Of a stretch of DNA of 50,941 nucleotides, positions 1 to 8,003 are shown in pieces. The stretch is from an uncultured Tissierellia bacterium (GTDB lineage Bacteria > Bacillota > Clostridia > Tissierellales > Peptoniphilaceae). The first letter of the stretch is position 1; each line of letters opens with the position of its first letter. Made by a program: the position numbers and the translations under genes. The notes under the pieces were generated by a model. That model was not told where the DNA came from. It was given only the letters and a program-made list of their open reading frames with translations, and ran no database searches. The DNA is taken from positions 1-50,941 of the forward strand of contig CABTWE010000005.1 in the NCBI GenBank assembly GCA_902488465.1, given 5' to 3'.

Positions 1-106
1 GAAATGAATTTCTGCCGAAGCTTCAATTCTTTTCTTCATCGTTCGACTTGCATGTGTTAAGCACGCCGCCAGCGTTCGTCCTGAGCCAGGATCAAACTCT
101 CAAGTG
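1..106 (-). rRNA. rrs: 16S ribosomal RNA, 5' end (partial)
   Basis: Read on the minus strand, this stretch contains the universal 5' 16S segment AGAGTTTGATCCTGGCTCAG followed by GACGAACGCTGGCGG and ACACATGCAAGTCG. The gene continues beyond position 1. The mature 5' end is placed near 106 by analogy with the distance from this segment in other bacteria and may be off by a few bases. The V1 region downstream suggests a Firmicutes of the Tissierellia type, but the fragment is too short to name a genus. Confidence 0.97.
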
Positions 107-250
107 AAAGTTCGAGCCAAGCTCTTTATTATTCGCTTTTTTTTAGTGGTTTTGCTTCCACTTTTTGAATTAACTTTGTAGTTAGATTCTTGTCTACTTT
201 TCACATATTTTTTTGTTTAGGTTCTTCGCTCTCTCGAGCTGACAATAATT

Positions 251-279
251 AGTATATCAAATACATTTTAGTTTGTCAA
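251..279 (-). promoter_or_regulatory. rrn operon sigma-A promoter
   Basis: On the minus strand the -35 hexamer TTGACA (274-279) is separated by exactly 17 bases from the -10 hexamer TATACT (251-256). Transcription would start near 244, giving a leader of about 138 bases before the 16S rRNA. This is a near-consensus promoter pointing into the rRNA gene. Confidence 0.85.
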
Positions 280-448
280 GCGTTTTTTATAAGATTTTTT
301 AAAATTTTTAAAAAATCTTTTTCTTTACTTTTAAATATATTTTATATATAATTGTCATAGAATTATTATATAACATTTCTATTATGTTTGCAAATGATTT
401 ATTTGCTTTTTCTATTTAATTTTGTTATAATCTTTATAGGAGGTTATT

Positions 449-1324
449 ATGGACTTAAAACATTTGGAATCATTTATATATGTTGCTGATTTGCACAGTT
501 TTTCAAAAGCTGCTGATAAGCTTTTTGTTTCACAACCTACTATTACCGCACATATTCAAAATCTTGAAAAGGAACTTGACTGTGCTCTATTAAATAGACT
601 TGGACACACTGTTACTTTGACTAATGCCGGCGAAATTTTCTATAGATATGCTAAAGATGTCGTTTATACACTTGGAAGTGCTAAACTTGAGATCTCTGTT
701 TCTAATTCTAATATTGAAGGTAATGTTAGTATTCTTTCTTCAAGTGTGCCTAAGCTCTTCTATTTACCTGATAAGATTTCAAAATTTGCGGATACTCATC
801 CTGGAATAACATTTAATATTTCCGGTTTGGATTCTATGAATGTTGTAAATAATGTAAAGAATGGCAAATGCGATTTTGGTATTGTCGGTTTTAAATTTCC
901 TGATCCTACATTATTATATACAAATATTTTCTCAGATGAAATTTGTTATATAATTAAGAAAGATAAATTTCCAGGCTACTCTAATTTCGATTCTATTGAT
1001 TATGACGATATAAAGGATATTCCACTTATGTTAAGAGAGCCGGGAAGTGGAACTTTTAAAACTTTTGCAAATGCAATAACCAAATCATATCCGGATATTA
1101 TTAAAAACAATTATTCTGTTTTTGATAGCAACGAACTTATTATTAGTTTGGTCAAAAAAGGATACGGTGGCTCATTTATCAGTTCATGGTTTACCGATAA
1201 TAAAAATGATATTTTGAAGCTTCGTTTAAAGGGAACTCCTATCAAGCGTTCTTTCTATCTTGTTAGACACAAAAATAAAAAGCTCTCGCCGGGTGCTGAA
1301 GCTTTTTATGATTTTTTAGTTTAA
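449..1324 (+). CDS. LysR-family transcriptional regulator
   Basis: A 291-residue protein of typical LysR length. Residues 1-60 form the winged helix-turn-helix, with the family pattern of Phe/Ala-rich helix 2 (SFSKAADKLFVSQPTITAHI) followed by the linker helix. Residues about 90-291 form the two-lobed effector-binding domain. The protein resembles the CysL/CysB-like branch, but the effector cannot be read from sequence. The start is set by AGGAGG six bases upstream. A TATAAT at 426-431 could serve as -10 with a very short leader. It is convergent with the hut-linked LuxR gene and shares a terminator with it, so the hut locus is one possible target, but LysR proteins usually regulate a divergent neighbour and here that neighbour is the rRNA operon. 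Confidence 0.9.
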   Translation: MDLKHLESFIYVADLHSFSKAADKLFVSQPTITAHIQNLEKELDCALLNRLGHTVTLTNAGEIFYRYAKDVVYTLGSAKLEISVSNSNIEGNVSILSSSVPKLFYLPDKISKFADTHPGITFNISGLDSMNVVNNVKNGKCDFGIVGFKFPDPTLLYTNIFSDEICYIIKKDKFPGYSNFDSIDYDDIKDIPLMLREPGSGTFKTFANAITKSYPDIIKNNYSVFDSNELIISLVKKGYGGSFISSWFTDNKNDILKLRLKGTPIKRSFYLVRHKNKKLSPGAEAFYDFLV

Positions 1325-1341
1325 TTGAATTTAATATGTAA

Positions 1342-1362
1342 AGAGGGTCATCAAGACCCTCT
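1342..1362. terminator. Bidirectional intrinsic terminator
   Basis: Hairpin AGAGGGTC (1342-1349) / GACCCTCT (1355-1362) with a five-base loop and U-rich flanks on both sides. It serves the LysR gene on plus and the LuxR-type gene on minus, whose TAG stop lies inside the stem. Confidence 0.8.
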
Positions 1363-1942
1363 ATTTTATTGTATTTCTTATTTTACTCAGGTGATTTCCA
1401 ACAGTTTTCGGAGCAATTCCAAGAATTTCTGCTATTTCATCCTTGTTCTTGCCGTCCTTTGTCAAAACAAATATTTGGTATTGCCTTTTTGTAAGGTTAT
1501 CCAATTTTTTTTCATCAGTTTCATTTGTCTCTTCACTTTTTACATAAAAAGGTGAAATATAATTTTCATCCTTTTCAATTATCTGAATTGCTTTCTTTAG
1601 TATTTGTTTTGAGTCAAAAGCGTTTATAACAGCATCAACGCCGATTCTAAAAATGGAGCGATTTATTACTTTTCTGTCAACTCCCGTCACAAGAATAATA
1701 TTTGCATAAAATGAGTTTTCTTTTATAGACTTTATCAATTCAAGTTCTTCTTTTTTTAAATCATAAGAAATGATTATAATAAGTCTCGATTTGAAATCTC
1801 TTTTATTTATATTCTCAAGCCTCTTCTCTGTTGCATTGTAACCCGTTTCAAAAAGAATATTTTTAATACCGTCAATAATTAAGTTTTCATCCGTTACGAT
1901 AATAGCTTTTTTACTATTTCGATTCGTAAACGACTTTTCCAT
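1361..1942 (-). CDS. LuxR/NarL-type regulator with degenerate receiver domain
   Basis: A 193-residue protein. The N-terminal half has a response-regulator fold pattern (alternating hydrophobic strands and helices, residues 12-125), and the C-terminal 50 residues form a LuxR helix-turn-helix (LTKRQYQIFVLTKDGKNKDE). The receiver lacks canonical residues: the acidic pair is reduced to TDE, the phospho-acceptor position after strand 3 reads ISY rather than containing Asp, and the conserved Lys of strand 5 is replaced (VINAFD). It probably works without phosphorylation. The start has AAGGTG upstream and lies inside the last codons of hutI (29-base overlap), so translation is probably coupled and the product is likely a regulator of histidine use. 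That role is inferred from position only. Confidence 0.8.
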   Translation of the reverse strand: MEKSFTNRNSKKAIIVTDENLIIDGIKNILFETGYNATEKRLENINKRDFKSRLIIIISYDLKKEELELIKSIKENSFYANIILVTGVDRKVINRSIFRIGVDAVINAFDSKQILKKAIQIIEKDENYISPFYVKSEETNETDEKKLDNLTKRQYQIFVLTKDGKNKDEIAEILGIAPKTVGNHLSKIRNTIK

Positions 1943-3179
1943 TTTTTATCACCTTATCGGTATGATTTACACCAAAGTGATATAGTACATAATTTATGTT
2001 CGGCGCATCAAATATTGTTATATCAGCAAGCTTGCCTTCCATGAGACTTCCCTTTTTATCTTGTTCGTCTATAGCACATGCTGCATTTATTGTTACTCCG
2101 ACCAACGCTTCGGCCGGTGTCATTTTCATATTTAGGCATGCAAGATACATACAAAGTTGAATATTTTCAGTTGGGCAGCTACCAGGGTTGTAGTCTGTTG
2201 AAATTGCAATAGGCACTCCTTTTTTAATCATGAGTCTTGCCGGTGCAAAAATTCCATCTCCCATGTTAAAGCTTGTCCCCGGGAGAAGATTTGCAATTAC
2301 TCCGCCCTCTTTAAGTTCATCCACACCTTTTTCAGAACATTTAATAAGATGTTCTGCACTTATTGCACGAACGTCTGCAGCAGTTTTTGTCCCGCCGATT
2401 TCTTCGATTTCATCTGCGTGAATTTTCGGAGTTAGTCCGTGTTTCTTTGCAGCTTCCAAAAGTCTCTTACTGTCTTCTGCGTTAAATACGCCTTTTTCAC
2501 AGAACACGTCGCAGAACTTGCATCTTCCGTCCGCTTCTATTTTCGGAAGATAGTCATTTATAACGATGTCAATGAATTCTCCCGGATTTGATTTATATTT
2601 TTCAGGAATTGCATGAGCCGCCATAAATGTTTTTACGATATCTACAGGAAGTTCTTTTCCGAGTCTGTCGGCAACATTTAATTGCTTCATTTCCGTGTCG
2701 AAGTCGTCAATTCCGTATCCTGTTTTTGCTTCTATTGTCGTTACACCGTAGGAAATTAATCTTTCAACAGATTTTTTTGCTTGTTCGAATAATTCATCTT
2801 CGCTCATTTCCTTTGTTTGTCTAAGTGTCGACATAATTCCGCCGCCTCTTTCGAGAATTTCAAGATATGTCACTCCGTTAAGTTTCATATCGAGTTCATT
2901 TTCTCTTGAGCCACCGTGAACCAAGTGAGTATGTGAATCTATAAGACCCGGAGTTACAGTTTTTCCTGTTCCGTCAATCAATACAAAATCATCACTTTTT
3001 TCGTATTTCGGTGCATTTTCCTTGTTTCCCGCATATAAAATTTTATCGCCCGAAACAAGTACTACTCCGTCTTTTATCTTTTCAATTTCTCCTTGAGCTT
3101 TTCCCATTCTCGGAGCATTGTCGCCCGCAACGGTAATAAGCTCTGAAATATTTTCAATCGCTAGAGTTACCTTAGTCAT
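1914..3179 (-). CDS. hutI: Imidazolonepropionase
   Basis: Third step of histidine degradation: hydrolyses 4-imidazolone-5-propionate to N-formimino-L-glutamate in the cytoplasm. The 421-residue protein has amidohydrolase-superfamily metal ligands: HTH at residues 83-85 in GLIDSHTHLVHGG, a later His in the AAHAIPEKY segment, HADEIEEIGG, and STDYNPGSCPTENIQ. A longer open frame extends to 3269, but the start at 3179 matches the family's N-terminus and has GGAG about ten bases upstream. Its ATG overlaps the end of ftcD by eight bases, and its own end overlaps the LuxR-type regulator. It is the middle gene of the ftcD-hutI-regulator unit. Confidence 0.95.
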   Translation of the reverse strand: MTKVTLAIENISELITVAGDNAPRMGKAQGEIEKIKDGVVLVSGDKILYAGNKENAPKYEKSDDFVLIDGTGKTVTPGLIDSHTHLVHGGSRENELDMKLNGVTYLEILERGGGIMSTLRQTKEMSEDELFEQAKKSVERLISYGVTTIEAKTGYGIDDFDTEMKQLNVADRLGKELPVDIVKTFMAAHAIPEKYKSNPGEFIDIVINDYLPKIEADGRCKFCDVFCEKGVFNAEDSKRLLEAAKKHGLTPKIHADEIEEIGGTKTAADVRAISAEHLIKCSEKGVDELKEGGVIANLLPGTSFNMGDGIFAPARLMIKKGVPIAISTDYNPGSCPTENIQLCMYLACLNMKMTPAEALVGVTINAACAIDEQDKKGSLMEGKLADITIFDAPNINYVLYHFGVNHTDKVIKNGKVVYESK

Positions 3180-4068
3180 GGAGTCTTGTCTCCAATACTT
3201 GCGAATGATCGAATTCGTCAATTTGCAAATACCATTTTGCAGCATCCAAAAGTGCATCCATCGGAACAAGTCCTATAACTTCTGAATTTACAACGTTTAC
3301 ACCGTATCTTAAAGCTTCACGTTTTATGAATTCAAATGCGTGATATACACTTGTGTGAGTATAGTCAACCAAGTTCATTGAAACTTGTGCAAGGTTCTTG
3401 TCTTCAAGAAGAAGGCCCATAGCTTTGCAGTATGCGAATCCACCGCCTTTAGCACGAATTTTCTTCGCAATAGCTTTTGCAATATCAACATTGTCTGTAC
3501 TTAAGTTTACGTTAAATGCTACAAGCGGCATTCTTGCTCCAACAGCTGAAACGCCTGATTTTTTGTTGAGTTCAATAGGTCCAAAGTCAGGTTCCCAACC
3601 TTCTGATTTAAGTTTTTCTTCCATTCCTTCGTATTGACCTTTTCTTACTACCGCCAAGTTTTCACGTTCAGGCTTTGAAGCACTCTTTTCATAAAGATAA
3701 ACGCTGATTCCGAGTTCGTCCCCAATTCTCTTTCCAAGTTTTTTAGAAAGTTCAATAGCTTCTTCCATTGTAACTTCTTTAATAGGAATTAACGGACAAA
3801 CGTCCATTGCGCCCATTCTTGGGTGTCCACCTTGATGTGTAGTCATATCGATTACTTCAGAAGCTTTTTTTGCAGCATTAAATGCAGCTTCGATTACAGC
3901 TTCAGGTTCTCCAACAAATGTTACAACGCTTCTGTTGTGTGTTTCATCTGATGAATAGTCAAGTAGTGTTACTCCCTTAACCTTTCTAACTTCTTCAACT
4001 ATTTGTTCGACTTTTTCCTTATCTCTGCCTTCCGAAAAGTTAGGAACGCATTCCAAAATTCTTGCCAT
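3172..4068 (-). CDS. ftcD: Glutamate formimidoyltransferase
   Basis: Transfers the formimino group from formiminoglutamate to tetrahydrofolate, releasing glutamate. The 298-residue protein begins ARILECVPNFSEGRD, the N-terminal signature of the family, and contains DETHNRSVVTFVG and the GGHPRMGAMDVCPLIP motif. It covers only the two transferase subdomains; the cyclodeaminase half found in animal FTCD is absent, so a separate formimino-THF cyclodeaminase should be encoded elsewhere. The start has AAGGAG at normal spacing. It heads the second hut transcription unit, which is cut off from hutU by a terminator. The 5-formyl-THF cycloligase gene at 25923-26489 belongs to the same one-carbon pool. 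Confidence 0.95.
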   Translation of the reverse strand: MARILECVPNFSEGRDKEKVEQIVEEVRKVKGVTLLDYSSDETHNRSVVTFVGEPEAVIEAAFNAAKKASEVIDMTTHQGGHPRMGAMDVCPLIPIKEVTMEEAIELSKKLGKRIGDELGISVYLYEKSASKPERENLAVVRKGQYEGMEEKLKSEGWEPDFGPIELNKKSGVSAVGARMPLVAFNVNLSTDNVDIAKAIAKKIRAKGGGFAYCKAMGLLLEDKNLAQVSMNLVDYTHTSVYHAFEFIKREALRYGVNVVNSEVIGLVPMDALLDAAKWYLQIDEFDHSQVLETRLHD

Positions 4069-4120
4069 TATAATTCTCCTTTCAATTATAAATCATATTT
4101 TTGCATTTATATTTTACCCA

Positions 4121-4135
4121 TTAATCATTGATTAA
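4121..4135. promoter_or_regulatory. Palindrome upstream of ftcD, possible operator
   Basis: TTAATCATTGATTAA is a perfect 7-1-7 palindrome, 53 bases upstream of the ftcD start and between it and the hutU terminator. The position suits an operator for the ftcD-hutI-regulator unit. No clear promoter hexamers are visible around it, and the binding protein is unknown. Confidence 0.4.
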
Positions 4136-4162
4136 GAACAAAATTTTGACTAAAGTGAAAAA

Positions 4163-4188
4163 TAAGGCCGCATTATATAGCGGCCTTA
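4163..4188 (-). terminator. Terminator downstream of hutU
   Basis: Hairpin TAAGGCCGC / GCGGCCTTA with an eight-base loop, followed on the minus strand by ATTTTTCAC. It separates hutH-hutU from ftcD-hutI, so the second unit needs its own promoter or readthrough. Confidence 0.85.
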
Positions 4189-4220
4189 ATGATAGACAGG
4201 TGAGCCCATCTGCCACCAAA

Positions 4221-6254
4221 TTAACATTTTTTCAAATTTTCTTCAACCAATCTGTTTACCAATTCATCATCAGCAATGTATGGAATTGTGATGTGTGAAT
4301 TGTTGTTTTTATCTTTGTTGTATGCAATTGTTGTTTCAATTGAGTGTTCATTTCTTGCCCAGCTTCTTCTTGAAACTCCGACCATTGTATCCCAAAGCAT
4401 TGCACTCTTCAAGATGTTGTCAACTCTTTCAGATCCATCGAGAACCATTCCGAAGCCGCCGTTTATAGATTTACCGATTCCAACACCGCCTCCATTGTGA
4501 AGTGCAACTAAGCTCATGCCTCTTGCACAGTTTCCTGCGAAACATTGTGTAGCCATGTCAGCCATAATGTTTGAACCGTCTTTGATATTTGATGTTTCTC
4601 TAAACGGTGAATCTGTTCCACCTGTGTCGTGGTGGTCACGTCCGAGCATAACAGGTCCGATTTCTCCATTTCTTACAAGTTCGTTGAACTTAAGAGCAAT
4701 TTTGAGTCTTCCACCTGCATCTTGATATAAAATTCTTGCTTGAGAACCGACAACGAGTTGATTCTTTTCAGCATCTTTAATCCAAATATAGTTGTCTCTG
4801 TCTTGTCCACGTCTGTCCGGGTCAATACATTCCATTGCAGCATGGTCTGTTTTAACCAAGTCTTCGTGTTTACCTGAGAGACATACCCATCTGAATGGTC
4901 CGTAGCCGTAGTCAAAGAGCATAGGTCCCATAATATCTTCAACATATGACGGGAATACAAATCCTTCACTTTCGTCAACTCCGTTTTTAGCAATATCCTT
5001 TGCACCTGCATCAAATACGGCTTTCATAAATGAGTTGCCATAGTCGAAGAAATAAGTTCCCTTTGCAACCAACGCTTTAATCAATTCAAAGTGATGGCGA
5101 AGAGATTTATCTACTTCTCTCTTGAATCCTTCGTGGTCTGTTGCAAGCATCTTTGTTCTTTCTTCGAAAGTCATGCCTTGTGGACAATAACCTCCGTCAT
5201 ATGGAACGTGACATGAAGTTTGGTCTGAAAGAAGTTCGATATGAATATCGTTATCTACAGCATATTCGAGCAAGTCTACAATATTTCCATAGTATGCAAT
5301 TGATCTTGCTTCTTTATTGTCAACAGCTTTTTGAGCCATCTTGAATACTTCTTCACAACTGTCACTATATTCGTCAATCCATCCTTGTTCAAGTCTTGTT
5401 TCAATTCTTGACAAGTCAACTTCAGCGATAAGTCCAACAGCTTTAGCAATCTTTGCAGCTTTGCCTTGTGCACCGCTCATTCCGCCGAGCCCTGATGAAA
5501 TGAACATGTGTCCAGCCAAGTCGCCGTGTTCAGGAACACCGAGTTTAAGTCTTCCGGCATTCAAAATTGTATTGAATGTTCCGTGAACAATTCCTTGAGG
5601 TCCGATGTACATCCATCCGCCTGCAGTCATTTGTCCATAGTTTGCGTTGCCCATTGCGATTGCTTTTGTCCAGTGGTCTTGGTCGTCAAACATACCAACC
5701 ATAAGAGCATTTGTGATAATTACTCTCGGAGCTTGTTTGTTTGATTTAAAGAGTCCCATCGGGTGACCTGACATCATTACAAGAGTTTGTTCGTCAGTCA
5801 TAACCTTTAAATATTCTTGTGTCAATCTGTATTGCATCCAGTTTTGAACAACTTGTCCGGTTTCGCCGTATGTTACGAGTTCATATGGATAGAGTGCAAC
5901 GTCAAAGTCGAGATTGTTATCCATCATGAGTTGGAAAGCCTTGCCTTCCATTGTCTTTCCTTCGTATTCATCGATAGGTTTAGCCTTGATGTTTCCTGCC
6001 GGTCTATATCTGTAACCGTAAATTCTTCCTCTTGTCATGAGTTCTTCCATAAATTCAGGTGCAAGAGTTTCGTGAAGACTTTCAGGAATATATCTCAAAG
6101 CATTCTTTAAAGCAAGCTTCATTTCATGTTCTGAGAGTGTGAGTTCACGTTTTGGTGCCCTTCTTATTTTAGGGTCGAACTCGAGCTTCGGTGGTAAAGT
6201 TTCAGGAAGCTTAATTGTCATAGCTTCTGAAATGTCGATGTTTTTGATATCCAT
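4221..6254 (-). CDS. hutU: Urocanate hydratase, long form
   Basis: Second step of histidine degradation: NAD-dependent hydration of urocanate to imidazolonepropionate. The 677-residue product is longer than the roughly 550-residue proteobacterial and Bacillus enzymes and fits the longer class seen in anaerobic Firmicutes and Fusobacteria. Recognisable family segments are SGHPMGLFKSNKQAPRVIIT, GQMTAGGWMYIGPQGIVHG, LGGMSGAQGKA (NAD-binding region), DQTSCHVPYDGGYCPQG and the C-terminal HNGGGVGIGKSINGG. AAGGAGG sets the start. It lies ten bases after hutH in the same transcript and is followed by a strong terminator. Confidence 0.96.
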   Translation of the reverse strand: MDIKNIDISEAMTIKLPETLPPKLEFDPKIRRAPKRELTLSEHEMKLALKNALRYIPESLHETLAPEFMEELMTRGRIYGYRYRPAGNIKAKPIDEYEGKTMEGKAFQLMMDNNLDFDVALYPYELVTYGETGQVVQNWMQYRLTQEYLKVMTDEQTLVMMSGHPMGLFKSNKQAPRVIITNALMVGMFDDQDHWTKAIAMGNANYGQMTAGGWMYIGPQGIVHGTFNTILNAGRLKLGVPEHGDLAGHMFISSGLGGMSGAQGKAAKIAKAVGLIAEVDLSRIETRLEQGWIDEYSDSCEEVFKMAQKAVDNKEARSIAYYGNIVDLLEYAVDNDIHIELLSDQTSCHVPYDGGYCPQGMTFEERTKMLATDHEGFKREVDKSLRHHFELIKALVAKGTYFFDYGNSFMKAVFDAGAKDIAKNGVDESEGFVFPSYVEDIMGPMLFDYGYGPFRWVCLSGKHEDLVKTDHAAMECIDPDRRGQDRDNYIWIKDAEKNQLVVGSQARILYQDAGGRLKIALKFNELVRNGEIGPVMLGRDHHDTGGTDSPFRETSNIKDGSNIMADMATQCFAGNCARGMSLVALHNGGGVGIGKSINGGFGMVLDGSERVDNILKSAMLWDTMVGVSRRSWARNEHSIETTIAYNKDKNNNSHITIPYIADDELVNRLVEENLKKC

Positions 6255-6264
6255 AGTATCCTCC

Positions 6265-7800
6265 TTATACTTCTAATGTTCCTACAGCTGATTCAGCTGC
6301 TTTTATAATATTTCCGTCAACAATTAATTTGTCAACAGCTTCTATATCAACGCTCATGATTCTGTCTTTTTCATTGAATGTAACAACTTTTCTTACTTCA
6401 TCGTAGACAGCTTTTGTAGCTTTTGCAAGTTTATCGCTTGATTTATTCAAATCAATTGCTTGACATGCTGCAAGAATTTCCATAGCTAAAACTTTTCTTG
6501 TATTAAATGCGATGTCTCTAGCTTTTCTAGCTGCAATCGTTCCCATTGAAACATGGTCTTCTTGGTTAGCAGATGATGGAATTGAGTCAACGCTTGCCGG
6601 ATGAGCCAAAACTTTATTTTCACTTACAAGTGAAGCTGCGCTGTATTGGACAATCATAAATCCGGAGTTGACTCCACCTTTTACACATAAGAATGCAGGT
6701 AGTCCGTGATTTAAAGCCGGGTTTACCATCTTTTCAAGACGTCTTTCAGAAATATTTGCAAGTTCTGAAAGTGCAATTCCTAAAAAGTCGAATGGAAGAG
6801 CCATCGGTTCGCCGTGGAAGTTTCCTGCTGAAATTGACATTTCATCGTCCGGGAAAATAATCGGGTTGTCTGTAACCGAGTTCATTTCAATATCAACTTT
6901 TTGTTTTACATAATTTATAGCATCCTTACATCCTGCGTGTACTTGTGGAACGCAACGTAAGCTGTATGCATCTTGAACACGAACTTCGCCTTGTCTTGTT
7001 GTATTCTTTGAACCTTCAAGGAGTGTTCTTACATTCTTTGACGTTGCTGCAAGTCCGTTGTGTTTACGAACATCAGCAATTCTTTGGTCGTATGCGTCAA
7101 TGATTCCGCCGAGTGCTTCCATAGTCATCGATGCTGCAATGTCACTTACTTTTGAAATATTCATTCCGTCGTAAAGTGTGAGAGCGCCGACTGATGTCAT
7201 AACTTGTGTTCCGTTTATTAAAGCGAGACCTTCTTTACTTGTGAGGTCGATAGTTTCAATGCCTGCTTCTTTCATAGCGTCAACAGATTTTCTAACTTCG
7301 CCCTTGTAATAGCATTCGCCAAGTCCAAGCATCGGTTGAACCATGTGTGAAAGTGGTGCCAAGTCGCCTGAAGCTCCGAGTGAACCTTTTTCAGGAATAA
7401 TAGGTGTGATTCCTGCATTTAACATTTTTAAAATTGTTTCTGTTGTTTCGAGTCTGATTCCTGAGAAACCTTTTGCAAGGTTGTTTGCACGAAGAACCAT
7501 AATTCCTCTTGAAATATCTTCAGGAAGCGGATTGCCGACACCACATGAGTGGCTCATAATAAGGTTCTTTTGGAGTTCCTTCGTTTCGTCTTCCGGAATC
7601 ATTACTTCCGCAAACTTTCCAAATCCTGTTGTAACACCATATACAACCCTTTCTTCTTCAACAAATTTGTCTACAATTCTTCTTGAAGCTTTGATTCTTT
7701 CTTTTGCGTCATCGCTTAATTCAACTGTTGCTCCGCATCTAGTTACTGCAACCAATTGGTCCAATGTCAAATCACTGCCGTTTAATACAATCTTGTTCAT
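6265..7800 (-). CDS. hutH: Histidine ammonia-lyase
   Basis: First step of histidine degradation: deaminates L-histidine to trans-urocanate. The 511 residues match the family length. The GSLGASGDLAPLSH segment contains the Ala143-Ser144-Gly145 triad that cyclises to the MIO electrophile, and the N-terminal VYGVTTGFG loop supplies the conserved active-site Tyr54. AAGGAGG lies directly upstream. The gene heads the hutH-hutU unit and is preceded by a promoter, a short leader ORF and an intrinsic terminator, so its expression is probably controlled by attenuation. Confidence 0.97.
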   Translation of the reverse strand: MNKIVLNGSDLTLDQLVAVTRCGATVELSDDAKERIKASRRIVDKFVEEERVVYGVTTGFGKFAEVMIPEDETKELQKNLIMSHSCGVGNPLPEDISRGIMVLRANNLAKGFSGIRLETTETILKMLNAGITPIIPEKGSLGASGDLAPLSHMVQPMLGLGECYYKGEVRKSVDAMKEAGIETIDLTSKEGLALINGTQVMTSVGALTLYDGMNISKVSDIAASMTMEALGGIIDAYDQRIADVRKHNGLAATSKNVRTLLEGSKNTTRQGEVRVQDAYSLRCVPQVHAGCKDAINYVKQKVDIEMNSVTDNPIIFPDDEMSISAGNFHGEPMALPFDFLGIALSELANISERRLEKMVNPALNHGLPAFLCVKGGVNSGFMIVQYSAASLVSENKVLAHPASVDSIPSSANQEDHVSMGTIAARKARDIAFNTRKVLAMEILAACQAIDLNKSSDKLAKATKAVYDEVRKVVTFNEKDRIMSVDIEAVDKLIVDGNIIKAAESAVGTLEV

Positions 7801-7842
7801 TTTTACCTCCTTGATATAGTTTATATTTCATCGTGCTAAAGT

Positions 7843-7873
7843 CAAAAAAACAACCGTGGCCTAAACCACGGTT
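7843..7873 (-). terminator. Leader terminator (attenuator) of hutH-hutU
   Basis: Hairpin AACCGTGG (minus-strand bases 7873-7866) / CCACGGTT (7859-7852) with a six-base loop, followed by a run of seven T on the minus strand. It sits between the hutH promoter and hutH, and its 5' arm begins inside the stop codon of the leader ORF. A terminator placed before the first structural gene is the hallmark of attenuation control. Confidence 0.85.
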
Positions 7874-7913
7874 AAAATTCTTTGATTCTATTGTGAACAT
7901 CTTGTCTTTGCAT
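7872..7913 (-). CDS. Putative hut leader peptide (13 residues)
   Basis: A short ORF translating to MQRQDVHNRIKEF, with AAGGAG six bases before its ATG, a ribosome-binding site as good as those of real genes here. The TAA stop overlaps the first bases of the attenuator hairpin, so a ribosome paused at the end of the ORF would cover the 5' arm and block terminator formation. One of the 13 codons is His (codon 7). The peptide is too short for homology arguments; the case rests on the arrangement of promoter, SD, ORF, terminator and hutH. Confidence 0.65.
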   Translation of the reverse strand: MQRQDVHNRIKEF

Positions 7914-7929
7914 AAAAATCTCCTTCACA

Positions 7930-7974
7930 ATTATTCACTAACTATATTTTACCACAAAGTGAATAATATTGCAA
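7930..7974 (-). promoter_or_regulatory. hutH promoter with flanking inverted repeat
   Basis: On the minus strand, -35 TTGCAA (7969-7974) and -10 TAAAAT (7946-7951) are 17 bases apart. A perfect ten-base inverted repeat, AGTGAATAAT (7958-7967) and ATTATTCACT (7930-7939), flanks the -10 element: one arm is in the spacer, the other at the expected start point. Such placement is typical of an operator for a repressor. The regulator is not known. Confidence 0.7.
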
Positions 7975-8003
7975 GAGTTTTTACAAAATATTTATGATTT
8001 AAA

